64,000 bases of DNA from Motacilla alba alba (taxonomy: Eukaryota; Chordata; Aves; Passeriformes; Motacillidae), in NCBI RefSeq assembly GCF_015832195.1, contig NC_052046.1, forward strand, positions 45,642,473 to 45,706,472, given 5' to 3'. Within the stretch, counting starts at the first letter, position 1, and every line of letters begins with the position of its first letter. Both the position numbers and the translations under genes were made by a program. Under the pieces are notes generated by a model, which worked only from the letters and a program-made list of their open reading frames with translations, searched no databases and was not told the DNA's origin. Positions 51,861-63,162 of this stretch are shown piece by piece.

Positions 51861-54800
51861 GCTTTTGAAAGAACAAATTAAACCAATACCTGTCTAGAGT
51901 AAATGAACTTTTCTAGTCCTTTACAGCTTTCTTTTCTGTCACCATGATCATGTGTGCTACACAGATAATCTCTTGTAGCCTCAAAAACTGACTTCACTAG
52001 AGTTCTGTGCCTGTCATTTATTTGCAAGTATTTAGCTACTTATTATACCTTTAGGTCAATCACACTAAAAAAATTCATGAAATATATAATAAAAGAAATA
52101 CAATATGTATTTCTGAAGAAAACAGGAGCATCAGCTAATTAAGTCAATGTTTAAGACATCTACTTTTATTCCCTTTGCCCATATAGTTATCACAAATTGC
52201 ATGCTATGTTCTCAGTCTGTAATGAGATTTGTAATGAAGTACGTTTCTCAGGGTGATTTGCCATGTGAACATATAAAACATAGCCTCTTACTTTGACATA
52301 CTAGCCCCCTCAAAAGTTCATGCTTCAGTAAGTCTTTCATCATAAATGAATTCAAAATCTACTCCCATCCCTCCAGAAAAAATAAAAAACCAACCAAAAA
52401 CAACCAAAACTTTGTATGAAAAAAACATCTTTCTGAGTTTTTATTGTGTAACTCTTTCCTGAGACAGATTATTATGTATTCTTGTATCAAGAAAATTTGC
52501 AGCAGTATTCTTCATATCCAGTGTCATGGCATGCCAAAGTTCAAGGAATAGAGAAGACATTACTGGCTTGCAAAATTGTCATGACAGCCACTAAACACAA
52601 ATCTTTTATCTGTTCCTTAACAGGGACATGCTGGATGGAAAATAACGAAAAGAAATCTCAAGCATCCAATAAATCTTTTATAGCATGTCAACTAAGTCAC
52701 CTTGGCAAGAACTGAGGAGATCAGAGCTCTGTTGCTGATTCTGACAGCAAAACTATCTTGATCAATATCCTTCACAGCACTGCTTTTCTTCTTGTATTTC
52801 ATTAATACAGATTACACAAATCCATTGGAATATTTTTTCTACAGCTATGTAAAGTGACAAATCAGGTTAGTTTTGACTTCAGCCAGGCACTACAGTAAGG
52901 CCATTGAATAATTAATTTTTATGGTATATAGAGATCCTCGTGAAGATATATAGGTAGTGATCTCCAGTGGATACCAAAAATTAACAGCACTGACTATTCT
53001 TTAAATCAAAAACAACAGAAAACGTCAGCACAGCTAAACTGCATGACAAGCAGAAAAAAAGAATTATTGATTACTGTTCACAAGAACCTACTAGGCTTCT
53101 GGATTAAATATTGATAATCCTTTCTACAGACAAACACAGTCATAACTATTTTTCAGAAGATGGTAATGGATCAATACTTATTTTGCAGATACTTGTTATG
53201 CTAATCTGTTTACCACCATATTCATTAGGGAATTTATATTTATCAGCCATACAGGAATGCACTACTTAGTAATACTCAGTACATATGATACATATTATAC
53301 TTAATTTATAACTTGCTTATTTTGTAAATTTTCTTGAAAAAAAAAAAAAGGGACAAAAAAAGAAAATAACTTAGTTGCCAGCAACTTTTGGCTGTGATTC
53401 ATCCTTTGTTAGGGAGGGAAAACAGAAATAGTTATTGTGAAAGACAGAACAGCTGCTTTTGGGTCTGACAGACTGAATAAACCTCCCACTGAAACTGGGA
53501 GCTTGAACAAACTTATAAAACACAAGGAATTCCCCATTAAAGCCTAAACTCTTCTGCCACAAGTAATCACATGAAATTGCCTCAACAAGACATTGCCAGT
53601 GACACAGAACAACACACAATTTTTGATTATGCCCTTACTTTTGTTTGTACACTTGTCTTAATTCTGAAGAGGATCATCACTATCATCACTTATTCTGTAG
53701 TTTCTGTGGCTAAGAAACTGAACAGGTTTAGAGTATCCACTGCATACTTCTCTTTTGAGCCTCCCACTTCAATCTGGTCTTTTGTCTCCAGGGCATACAG
53801 GGACATGTTCACTGTTCTTTGACTAATGATTTTGACCATCACAAGTAAAGTCAATAGAAATAAGATCATCATCTTTCACAGCTGCAGGCTTACAGCAAAT
53901 GCTGCTTTTCAGCCATCCCTATGCCCTCTTATCCTCAAGCAGCCAAATAAGGTCAGAACTGATAAAATAGAAATAGCTGCCTTCCTGTTACAGCCACCAA
54001 CTAATGAAGAACATACCAACACAAAGGACTCATAAAATGACAAAGAAATAATTGGAAGATTTTTTCTGGAGGAAGAAAATTATACTTTAAAAAATACAGT
54101 AAGATATTCTTCCATTTTTTTTAAAAGTAATTTTTCATCTTTTTGAGAAGTTATTTCTTTTCAGCTCTTAGTTTAGTAATTTTTACATTTAGACTGAAGA
54201 AGAAATTAGATATGGAGGCTTGGGAGTTGGGTCAATGAGACTGAAAAATTCCTGCCAGGCTGGAGGAAGTAGGAGTTCCATTTTGAGCTCTATCTCATTC
54301 AATTCACAGCACATTTTTCCTTCTAACTAAAGCAAACAAACTACAGCAAATAAATGATAGATGTTTTGTGATGAATTCATGTAGCATTATTTTTCTAATT
54401 CCTTCATGCACTTTTTTCCCCCTAGTTATGCAGCTAAGTTACAGCTTCTGTGGATACATGTTAGTCAGAACAGGAGCCACCCTCACTCACTCTAGGTGGT
54501 TTCAATTCAATACACCCAAGTGCCACTCACTAAAAGGTCAGGATAATAAGGTGCATCTGGATAATCTAAGAGGTATAGGTATTAGATCCTAAAGACTTGG
54601 TTTCTTCTCTATTCTTATAATGTATTTGTATAATACTGTAGGTCTTCTGAACATTTAAAAGTTACATGCTTCTGTTGTATCTTCAAGGTATAGAAAAGTG
54701 ATAGGCATTCTCTGTCTTTGTAACAGCCCTAATTGTGACTTTTATTGTAACCAATATGATTTTTATTCTAATATGATTTTTATTTCCATTAGCATTGCTT

Positions 54801-54984
54801 CTAATTACTATTTGTTATTGCTTCTAACAGTACTATTATTTGACTGCAGTTGTCATATCATCCAAAAAGTGTTTGCAAAGGACCGCAAAGAGGAAACAGA
54901 ATTTCACTCTGGACCATATAAAATTTGGAGCTCCCTTGCAAAAATCTTTTGATTTAGTGTGGGTTCTTTGCTTGCCTTTTTTTT
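51861..54984. other. Unique AT-rich noncoding stretch
   Basis: No gene can be assigned. A minus-strand frame of 60 codons (53690-53872) begins with a hydrophobic stretch (MMILFLLTLLVMV) followed by a polar part with coding-like codon choice. In-frame stops lie just upstream and no family is recognised, so I do not call it as a gene. Confidence 0.45.
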
Positions 54985-54990
54985 TACCTC
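54985..54990. repeat. 6-bp target site duplication, left copy
   Basis: TACCTC directly precedes the LTR and is repeated exactly at 55599-55604. A 6-bp duplication is characteristic of class II (ERVK-type) integrases. Confidence 0.9.
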
Positions 54991-55598
54991 TGTCAGGGTA
55001 AGGCACTTGAAGGCACTTGAGACGATAGTTCGTGTTCAGACTCAGATGTTTATTGTTTCTTATCTATGTTACAGCCTCACCGCAGTGAGTTCTGCAGTCT
55101 TTCATTAGCAAGGCACGAAATGGCTAACTATCTCTTGTTACAAGGTCTTTTAAGACTAAAGTATCCAATTAAGAAATGACACCTAGATTATTTTCCCTTT
55201 TAACCCAATAACTGGTCCCTGAAAACCCCCAGATTGGACTTTTCTGTCCAATCACAAAATACCACCCAAACCCATGATAAAGAAGGAAGAAGGAAGAAGG
55301 AAGAAGGAAAAAGAACAACCTGCCTCCACTCAAAAACCTCCATGTTTTTTCATATTTATTTCTATAGTCTAAAACCCCAAACTCTAAGTTTTCCACCCTC
55401 TGATATTATGCACTTCTGACCAACTACACACCCATAATCTCAGTGCTATTAATCAATTTTAGAAGCCTTCTCCACTGCCTCAGGTCAAAGGCAGTGATCT
55501 CTTGTGAGTCTGTGCCTCTCAGCATAGAAAGTTTAAAAATTCTCAGCATCCAGGGTTCCAACAATTTAGTATTTGTACAACAGAATCTCCTCACAGCA
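54991..55598 (-). mobile_element. ERVK-like solo LTR (608 bp)
   Basis: The plus strand begins TGTCAGGGTAAGG and ends CTCACAGCA. Read on the minus strand it starts TGCTGTGAGGAG and ends CCCTGACA, with the TG/CA boundaries expected of an LTR. Exact TACCTC duplications flank it. The orientation is set by a minus-strand AATAAA at 55049-55054, about 60 bases before the 3' end. Inside are a 7-bp purine array (AGAAGGA, four units, 55281-55308) and an exact 10-bp tandem duplication AGGCACTTGA at 55001-55020. No internal viral genes are present, so the provirus was reduced to a solo LTR. The sequence resembles songbird ERVK LTRs; the exact family is not established here. Confidence 0.92.
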
Positions 55599-55604
55599 TA
55601 CCTC
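55599..55604. repeat. 6-bp target site duplication, right copy
   Basis: TACCTC, identical to 54985-54990, follows the terminal CA of the LTR. Confidence 0.9.
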
Positions 55605-58008
55605 TGCAACACACTCACCCTGAGTCCTCATAAAGCATGTTCCCCATTATGAGCAGCACGGAAGATGAAAAGAGGTTTCCTTGCAAATCGAAACAGTGGA
55701 GGAAATGTCCTCAGCTCCATGAGGCAAAAACAGCTAAGTGACCTCTTCTGCTTGAAAGTTTATTGCCATGCTGAGTACCTACAACTCTGGAAACACAGCC
55801 AGAATGTCTGTGATTAAACTAAAAGCAGAAAAGGAAGAGCCAGCTGGAGACACTGAGAACCTTCTGCTGGGTGATAGAGACATCCACATATTCCAGCCTT
55901 CAGCAGCCAAAGACTGCATGCAGGCCAGCATGGAGAGATGTTACATGTAGACAGAGCACAGTTCTTCAGATTTCATCTCAACCCTGATGAGCAACGGAGA
56001 TCTGTAATGTGGGCTGAATGGATACATTTGATCTAAAGGAGATTAACACACTTGTGCTTGAATAGAGGGGTTTAAGCCAGAAGTCCTGAATTCATGGGCT
56101 ATTTCCATTATCTCTGTGTATGCTCTGTAAGCTGTTGCTTATCAATACCCTCATCAGACTTACTCCACCTTAAAAATAAACTCTGCAGAACTAAACACCT
56201 GCTGATATCTTTGAATTTAAACTGTAAGCCAAGAGCTAAATATGAACATTAAGAAGCAGCTTTCATTAAGTTGTCTATTTAGAGTACTTTGCGAACAGTT
56301 CAACAACCCTAGTATTAAAACTCTCTAATAGATCATGCTTTAGTTGTAGCTTTTTTCAGCTACTCATCACAGAGGTACCTAACTGCACAGTTCTTTGGAC
56401 CGTTTCATTTAACAACTTAACTGTACTCAGCTCACTTTTAAATTGCTCATGGAGCTCCTTCTGTGTTTCTATTTTTGCCCTCAGTTGACAACAAAATGAA
56501 TTTTCTGTTCTAATTGCAGGAAATCTAATATTTCTCTTCCAAGCATTAGTATTTCTGCATTATAAGTAGCAAAAGGCACACAGAACTAAAGACCAGATGA
56601 TAAGATATTTCAAAAGTCTCAAGAATCAGCAATGCTGTGTTTTCATTAGCCTCTCTGAACCATCTGTTGTGAGACAACACAGAGATATTTTAATGGATAT
56701 TAAAAGAGGAATCAGGTCTCAGATGTACCATTAGATTTTATCTTGTCTAATATTCAGGCCTAGGTTTGAAGCCTAATCAGCACCAGGATTTGTGTTTGGC
56801 TTCAGGAGAATCAAACTTTACAATGGTACTTTGAAGTTTTGCAGTTAAACTTGTGGTTTAGCACTGTGAAAATCTGAGCTCTGTTCTGTTCAGCTCAACT
56901 CAATTCCTGTCTGAGCTCCAGCAAGCCCCTGAGCTGCCCTCCACCTTGGCACACTGCCTGGTTTGAAACAGAGTCTGCCTTGTTTGTTCAGTACAAATTC
57001 CTGAAACCCAAGATTCCCACTGTGTGTTTTCTATCACAAGGGGACCCTGATGTTGGTTGAAGCCTCATAAATCTTAAAAAAAATGCATGTACTCCTGAGC
57101 AGTGAAACCTTACAGACATGCTGTCCTTGCAAGGTATTAGCTTAGAGTCATAACCAGAAAAAGATGTTTCTCTGAGTTTAGATATAAGTAGAAATAGAGA
57201 GTACAAATTACTATGCAACCAGACATGTGAATCTTTCAATTCAACCAAAATTAGGAAGGGGGCTTACCTCTCAAGTTCCCAGTTTTGAATATTTAAAATG
57301 CAATCTTTCAGTACTATTGTTAACTATGACAAGAAACCACATTTCTGTCTTATAAATATCACTTGAAGTATGTGTTACTAACTTGAAAAAAAAAAAAGGG
57401 GGGGGAAATGGAAAAAGCAAAACAAAAAACAAACAAGAGGTTTTCATTTTATAGTGTTAAATGTAGGTTTGGGAGGAGGAAAAGCTATAGCCTCATTGAT
57501 TATGTTTTTAAGAAGCCATATGTAAGTGATTATAGCAACATATCCTGAACACCATATCCTCATTAAAAAACCATTCTCTGCTTTTAGTCTGTTTCAGGTT
57601 TAGAACACCAACAATTTCCTCTACAGCTGATAAAGCCATGATATCAGGATATGAAGAATGAAAATATTAATTCAACAACATAATATGTCTAAATTCTTCA
57701 TGTTGGAATTAATTAAAATTTTTCAGTCAGAGGAGGAAACTTATAGTAAAAGTAATTCCTTGAAACTAGCATTGAAATTCAGACTTTGTTACTCCACTAA
57801 GTCAGTAAAAACTTTCTGATACACTTAAAGAAAAATATACTATCTGAAAGTTGAAAAACTAGCAAAGGGGGAAATAATCACAATACAGCCAGAAGTAGAT
57901 CCTCAACTTTTGCAGATCATCTGTAAACCTCTTCAGTATTGCTATCTCCACACCAAAACTAGAGGAAATGTTGACATAAGGTTAATCAACTCAGCCAAGG
58001 CTGAGAAG
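55605..58008. other. Unique AT-rich noncoding stretch
   Basis: No supported gene. It includes an A12G8 homopolymer junction at 57386-57405. Open frames of 60-86 codons are unrecognised. Confidence 0.5.
57386..57405. repeat. A12G8 homopolymer junction
   Basis: Twelve A are followed directly by eight G. The G run could take part in G-quadruplex-like stacking only with other G runs, which are absent nearby. It is likely a site of sequencing or slippage error. Confidence 0.9.
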
Positions 58009-58318
58009 TGTTAGATGGAGTCCTCGGTTGGAGACAAACACATGACACAACGCTGTTGGTCATCAGCAAACAGCAATGAGTTTAATATAGTTGGCCCTTT
58101 TATAGGGACTTAGGATTTCCCAGGCTCAGATAGTTGATTGTTTGGAACCTCTCTCTGCCTCACTCTCTGTCCCATGGCATATCAGAATCTAAGCTAGAAC
58201 AGGGTTGGCTGAGGTCTTTGCTTGGGCTGGAATCCAACCTATCCCTGCCTTATCTGGGTACTTGTTTACTGCTAGGCTGGTTGAGGGTAGCGGGCAACTT
58301 CAGATCAGCTGCAATACA
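58009..58318 (-). mobile_element. Short alpharetrovirus-like solo LTR (about 310 bp)
   Basis: The plus strand begins TGTTAGATGGAGTCC and probably ends GCAATACA at 58318. In the minus-strand direction a TATAAAA box (58098-58104) is followed closely by ATTAAA (58081-58086) and then by about 70 bases to the end. TATA and polyadenylation signals that close together, in a roughly 300-bp LTR, are the layout of alpharetroviral LTRs. The flanks AGAAG and AGAGA do not form an exact target duplication, so the right boundary is uncertain and the family name is inference. No internal genes are present. Confidence 0.62.
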
Positions 58319-59130
58319 AGAGAGAAGATGCAGAAATAGACTTTATGACATCTGACTGTCTGTCAGCTCATCTATACATTTGATGTTATATCACCTTAGT
58401 TGAAAAATCACCTGAGACCACTGACGTTGACAGAAAACACTAAAGTTCTTGAGCAGCATTTCAAAGCAGCCTTCACACTGCTCTTAGGTATCTTGGGGAT
58501 GCTATGGCAAGAACCTTAAGCACTAGAATTCCATGCCAAAAAGTTAGACTTGTGACAATAATGACAAAAGTGTAGATGGTTATTGTTCAGGTTAACTGAA
58601 AAAATTAGCTCAAGTACATGACGTTTATCCCAGCTTTACTCTCACGGCTGTTAATTCTTTAAGCTTTCCTTGACAGCTAGCCTAGAGAAGCACAGGGCTC
58701 AGTTCCCACAGCAAATTAATGTCTCTATGATATATTTGTGGGGATGTTACTGGAGCATCTCAACCAAGCAGTTGAGAAAACCACCTCACAGGTAAAAGAA
58801 TAACTCTAGTCTTCAACACTGCAGAAGATGCTGCACTACACACAATGCTGACTGGGTCATTTCTAGGAAATCAAACCCAGAATATCTGGCACTATAAATA
58901 GCAGCTCAAAAGAAGCTCACACAGCATCAAGCATCTTTCAGGGGTACCCTCAATCCTGACTAAAACTTTTGGACAGTACCAGGCCACCATGACTGAAAAG
59001 GGGTATATTCCTCAGTAAGGCAATATGGAAAAACCTGTAGGAAACTTTGTGAAAAGATAAAACATATGAAAAGTCTAACAAGAGTTGGAATTAGATTAAA
59101 TTTGTGGCAAAGCATTCTTTGTGTCAGCGG

Positions 59131-59167
59131 GGATCATCATATCAGGGATCCTGATATCAGGGATCTG
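59131..59167. repeat. 15-bp tandem repeat, about 2.5 units
   Basis: GGATCATCATATCAG is followed by GGATCCTGATATCAG and a partial GGATCTG. The second unit contains the exact palindrome CTGATATCAG. Confidence 0.9.
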
Positions 59168-61652
59168 TATGCTGCTGATTGAAAGAAATTATGATTGGAG
59201 TAGTTGAACTGTAAATATAAGAAAAATCCAAGTGCTAGAAAAAATCCAAGAACAGACCCATCATGGAGTTGCCATCTGAGAGTTCCTTGGGCTGAGGTTC
59301 AACTGAATTTTCTCTATTGCACAAAGGGCTTCGTAAGCTTCTGATGAACATGGCAAAAGCCACCTAGGTAACAAAATAGCCAACAAGGCAACTGTGACCA
59401 TGACTGTTATTGCACAGTTACATGGTGGCAATAAATCATTGCATCAATCTAGCCACTGGTCAACTTCATACCTATTTTGGCATTTCAAACCTCAGCTTAA
59501 GAGCTACATCCTTGGGTAGTTTGTGGTCACTACATAAGGCAAAATACATTGACGTTCTTTTCTTTGCAAAGCATAAAGAATTAAATTTCTGGACAAATTT
59601 GTAATCATTTCAACAGATAAAGGGAAAGGTTCAGGCCTTTTTCAGCAACCATTTTTTTTGGGTGATTCCTAGGACCATTCTTTCTGACACAACAAGACTG
59701 TAAATGTAATTCCAAATGGTGAAGAACTGAAAAGGTTAAAGAATATTTGCAAATCTAAATTTTAAGCTCAATTAAATGAATTGGTTCATTGGGCTTTATT
59801 AATAACAAACACCTAAATACAAATTTGCTTGTGTAGGCAAACAAATTTAAAAGGCAATAAAAAAAATGAGGAGAAATAAAAACTTACGACTGCATATTAA
59901 ACACCTTCCTCCCAATCAAAAATAAGGATGGAAATTACTCTGCAGTTCTTTGCACAGTTTCGCTGGCCCTAATTTTTAATTAGTCAGTTTATGCTTAAGC
60001 CGCAGTAACTCCTTCCAACTTATATAGCAGTATGTCTGAAATATTAAGAATTCCATTTCCTGTTGCTATGCCAAGTTGCAATAGGATTTTTGGTAGGAAA
60101 ATATCAAGATGCATTAGAAAGTCAATGACTTACCAAGTAAACTCACAAAATGCTTTCTCCGCCTGCCTACACACATGGATTAATTTTGATTTGCTTTGCC
60201 GTTCCTATTTTCTTGTGCATGCATAGAGACTACACTAAAATTTAATCTAGCTTTTCTCATTGCAAACTCCGTAAAAAGGCAAACTTCTGAGGTGAGAGAA
60301 AAAAAACAAGCTTGACAATTTTTGAGACCACTTTAAAAAATGTTAAAACTGCTTCAGAATTTTATTCCAAATTTATTGAGAATTATATGAAAAGGAAAAA
60401 AAAAAAGATACAAAACTATGCCCAAGTCAATTTGCTAATCTGTGATGTATCTAATCTTTATTCTCTCAGTGTCACCTAGTTATATAAATTAATACAGGTA
60501 GATCTGACTTCCATGTCATTTTCTGCTCAGATAAGACAAACCCCTTATTGGAAGCTAAACATTTTCATCACTCACTTATAAAAGAATGGGGGAGGAAGAA
60601 AAGTGGATTAATTGTTACAGTGAAGGAGCACCAAATTTGGGTGCATTGGGTGCACTGGCACAGAAGGTGCTTGAGCCTGACTGCGCCCTCTGATCTTGAC
60701 AGCACAAGTGGGAGTTATTAACCCTCTCAATCTCTGGATAATCTCTTCATAGTAAGGCACATGTCATCTCCTGCATGTATGTTTCAGAAGTCTGCTTGAA
60801 AATTGTGGAACTTGAGGGCAAAGGTGCTGTGTATGGACTGGGGATGAGGGAAATTAGATTTAGACTAGGATAGTTTTCAAAGTTCTGCAACCTCCCTAGG
60901 AAGTCTGAAGTGTCAGAGTGAGAAACATCAAACTGGAAGATGATTGCATTTCTCCTGAATTTGTATCCAGTTGTAATGAAGCTTTCAGAGGCACCCTCAG
61001 GAAGAAACCCAGGATTCAAAAGTGTCTGTTTTGACCTTCTGGTTTCCTTCCAGAGGTCACAGTCAGAAGCCCTCATCCATAAAGACTTTGGCAACCACAG
61101 AGGAATACAATCTTTGTAAAAAACTGTATGTACCTTTCAGAAACCTTATACAGTCTCAGCTTCACTGCCCTGAGAAACAGCTCAGGTGTCTCTCAAGACA
61201 ACACAAAAATGTTGTACAAACACCTAGCCAGATTCTTCTGTGAATGAAACTGCAGTGAAGACAAAAAGGAGAACAATTTAACTGCTTGTCTGCTAACAGG
61301 GAAGGAAGGCTACAAGGAGAAGAGGAGGCTGGATAGTCATACCTCTATGTTTTCAAGAGAGGAACAAAAGCAGAACATGCCTTCTGGCCTCTGAGCTTCT
61401 GAGTGTTTCCCACGCTACACAGATCTCACTGAGAGAAGAACAGGCGAAATAAAGAGCCCAAATTCTGCAGATCTACCATTTCATCTCAAAATCAATTACT
61501 TTGAAATGCAAAAGGAGAAATCAGGAAAAAGAAGACATTTAAATTAAGCTACCAAAAGATTATGAAAACCATGAAAAATGGCATAGGTCAGAAAACTCTG
61601 CTGGAGGAGTCTGTCAAACCACCATGATGAACGGGAATTGAACTTTTTCTCT

Positions 61653-61709
61653 TTATTCTCTTATGGAGAATAAATTCCATATTTGGAATATATTCTCTAT
61701 TCCAAATAT
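61653..61709. repeat. Two adjacent perfect hairpins sharing TATTCTC
   Basis: The first hairpin pairs TTATTCTC (61653-61660) with GAGAATAA (61666-61673). The second pairs ATATTTGGAATA (61679-61690) with TATTCCAAATAT (61698-61709) around the loop TATTCTC (61691-61697). The loop motif is identical to the arm of the first hairpin, so the two structures could compete by pairing GAGAATA with either copy. Confidence 0.85.
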
Positions 61710-62144
61710 ATGATCCATCACAATTCTGGCCTGTCATCTGGTAAGGTCAAGAGTCTCTGTTCAGTTGCTAATTTTCTACCCGTCTTGGCCTCTAAAAGGA
61801 GTTTCTTGAATCAATACTATGTTTACCAAGGCACAAATGATAACCATCAAAACATCTTCATTCTGATAGGCTTGTGTGTGTCATATGGAAGCCTAATTTG
61901 CTGGAAGTAAAGCTGTATAAAAGCTAACATTTAATAAAGTTCTCTTAGCTATGTACAGACTATTAATATGTTGTGGCTTCTAGGAAAGTGCAATCAAGAA
62001 ATTAACAAAATGGGCTCTGCTCAAGAAGGAACAAAATGCTCATAATGCAAACAGGGGATAAGTTTTCCTAAGATACAAAAAAAATCTTTTCTGAGCCCAA
62101 GTGTTCCAGCTGATTGCAATCTTGTATTAAACAGCTTTACATGA

Positions 62145-63162
62145 TGTGTTGGGCTTTTGTGGCAAATTTTTTTTTGCAGGGGGACTAGAGAGGTGGATTC
62201 TGTGAGAAGTTACCAGAAGCTTCCCCTGTGTCCAAGACAGACCCATCACTGGCCAAGGTCAAGCCCATCAGCGATGGTGGCAGTGCCTCTGGAACAATGT
62301 ACTTAAGAAGGGGGAAAAAACCTGAGCAGCAGCAATCACAGCCAGAGAACGAAAGCGTGAGTGAGTGCACATGACAGCAAGAGCCTTGCAGACACCAAAG
62401 TCAGTGAGAAGGAGGGGCTGGAGTGCTCCAGGGGCTGGAGCAGATGTTTCCCTGCAGCCCCCAGTACAGACCATGGTGAAGCAGCTATGCCCCTGCAGCC
62501 TGTGCGTGGTTCCACAGTGGAGCAGAGATGCACCTGCAGCCCATGGAGGACCTCACTCTGGAGAAGGTAAATGTGCCTGAAGGAGACCGTGACCCTGTGG
62601 GAAACCTGTGCTAGAGCAGGCTCTTGGCAGGACCTGTGAAAAGAGGATCCTGAAGGAAGGGATTTGTGCTGTGGAAGGGGTTCACACTGGAGAAATTAGT
62701 AAAGAACTGCAGCCTGTGGGAGGGGTTCACTCATGGAAGACTGTCTCCTGTGGGAGTAACCCCATACTGGAGCAAGAGGAGACTGTGAGGAATCCTTCCC
62801 CTGGTGAGGGAAGAGCAGCAGAGACAACGTGTGATGAACTGACTACAACCCCCATTGCCTACCCCCTGTATCAAGGTAGAGAAAATCATGAGTGAAGCTG
62901 AATCTGGAAGGAAGGGAAGGTTGGGGAGAAGGTGTTCTAAGATTTGGTTTGTACTTCTCATTATCCTCTGATTTGATTGGAAATAAAATTAACTGATTTC
63001 TCCAACTTCAGCCTATTATGCCTCAATGGTAATTGGTGAGTGATCCCTCCCTGTCCTCACCTCAATCCACAAGCCTTTGGCTGTATTGTCTCTACCCTGT
63101 CCAGCCAAGGAGCAGAGGGATAAAGTGGGCACCTGGTGACTAACCAGGGCCAACCCACCACA
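62145..63162 (+). mobile_element. ERVL-like LTR (1,018 bp)
   Basis: The sequence begins TGTGTTGGGCTTTTGTGG and ends CAACCCACCACA, giving imperfect terminal inverted repeats with TG and CA ends. The body has the characteristic run of diverged CTGCAGCC, CTGGAGCA and CCTGTGGGA units (about 62400-62800). A TATA-like motif TACTTAAGAAG lies near 62300 and AATAAA at 62982-62987, which fixes the plus orientation. The flanking bases (CATGA before, TAGAT after) do not form a clear duplication, so the insertion is older or one edge is altered. No retroviral genes adjoin it on either side, so it is a solo LTR. Short open frames in it (62608-62895 and others) are not genes. I recognise the family as an ERVL LTR widespread in birds. 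Confidence 0.88.
62982..62987 (+). terminator. LTR polyadenylation signal AATAAA
   Basis: AATAAA lies in the sense orientation of the ERVL-like LTR, about 175 bases before its 3' end, at the place expected for the end of the R region. Confidence 0.6.

Larger units (their letters stand above)
58319..62144. other. Unique AT-rich noncoding stretch
   Basis: No supported gene. It contains a 15-bp tandem repeat (59131-59167) and two adjacent perfect hairpins (61653-61709). The 115-codon minus-strand frame at 60747-61094 has no recognised domain. Around 59740-60060 the texture (long AT-rich words, TTAATTAG-type sites, few repeats) is compatible with conserved noncoding DNA. Confidence 0.45.
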
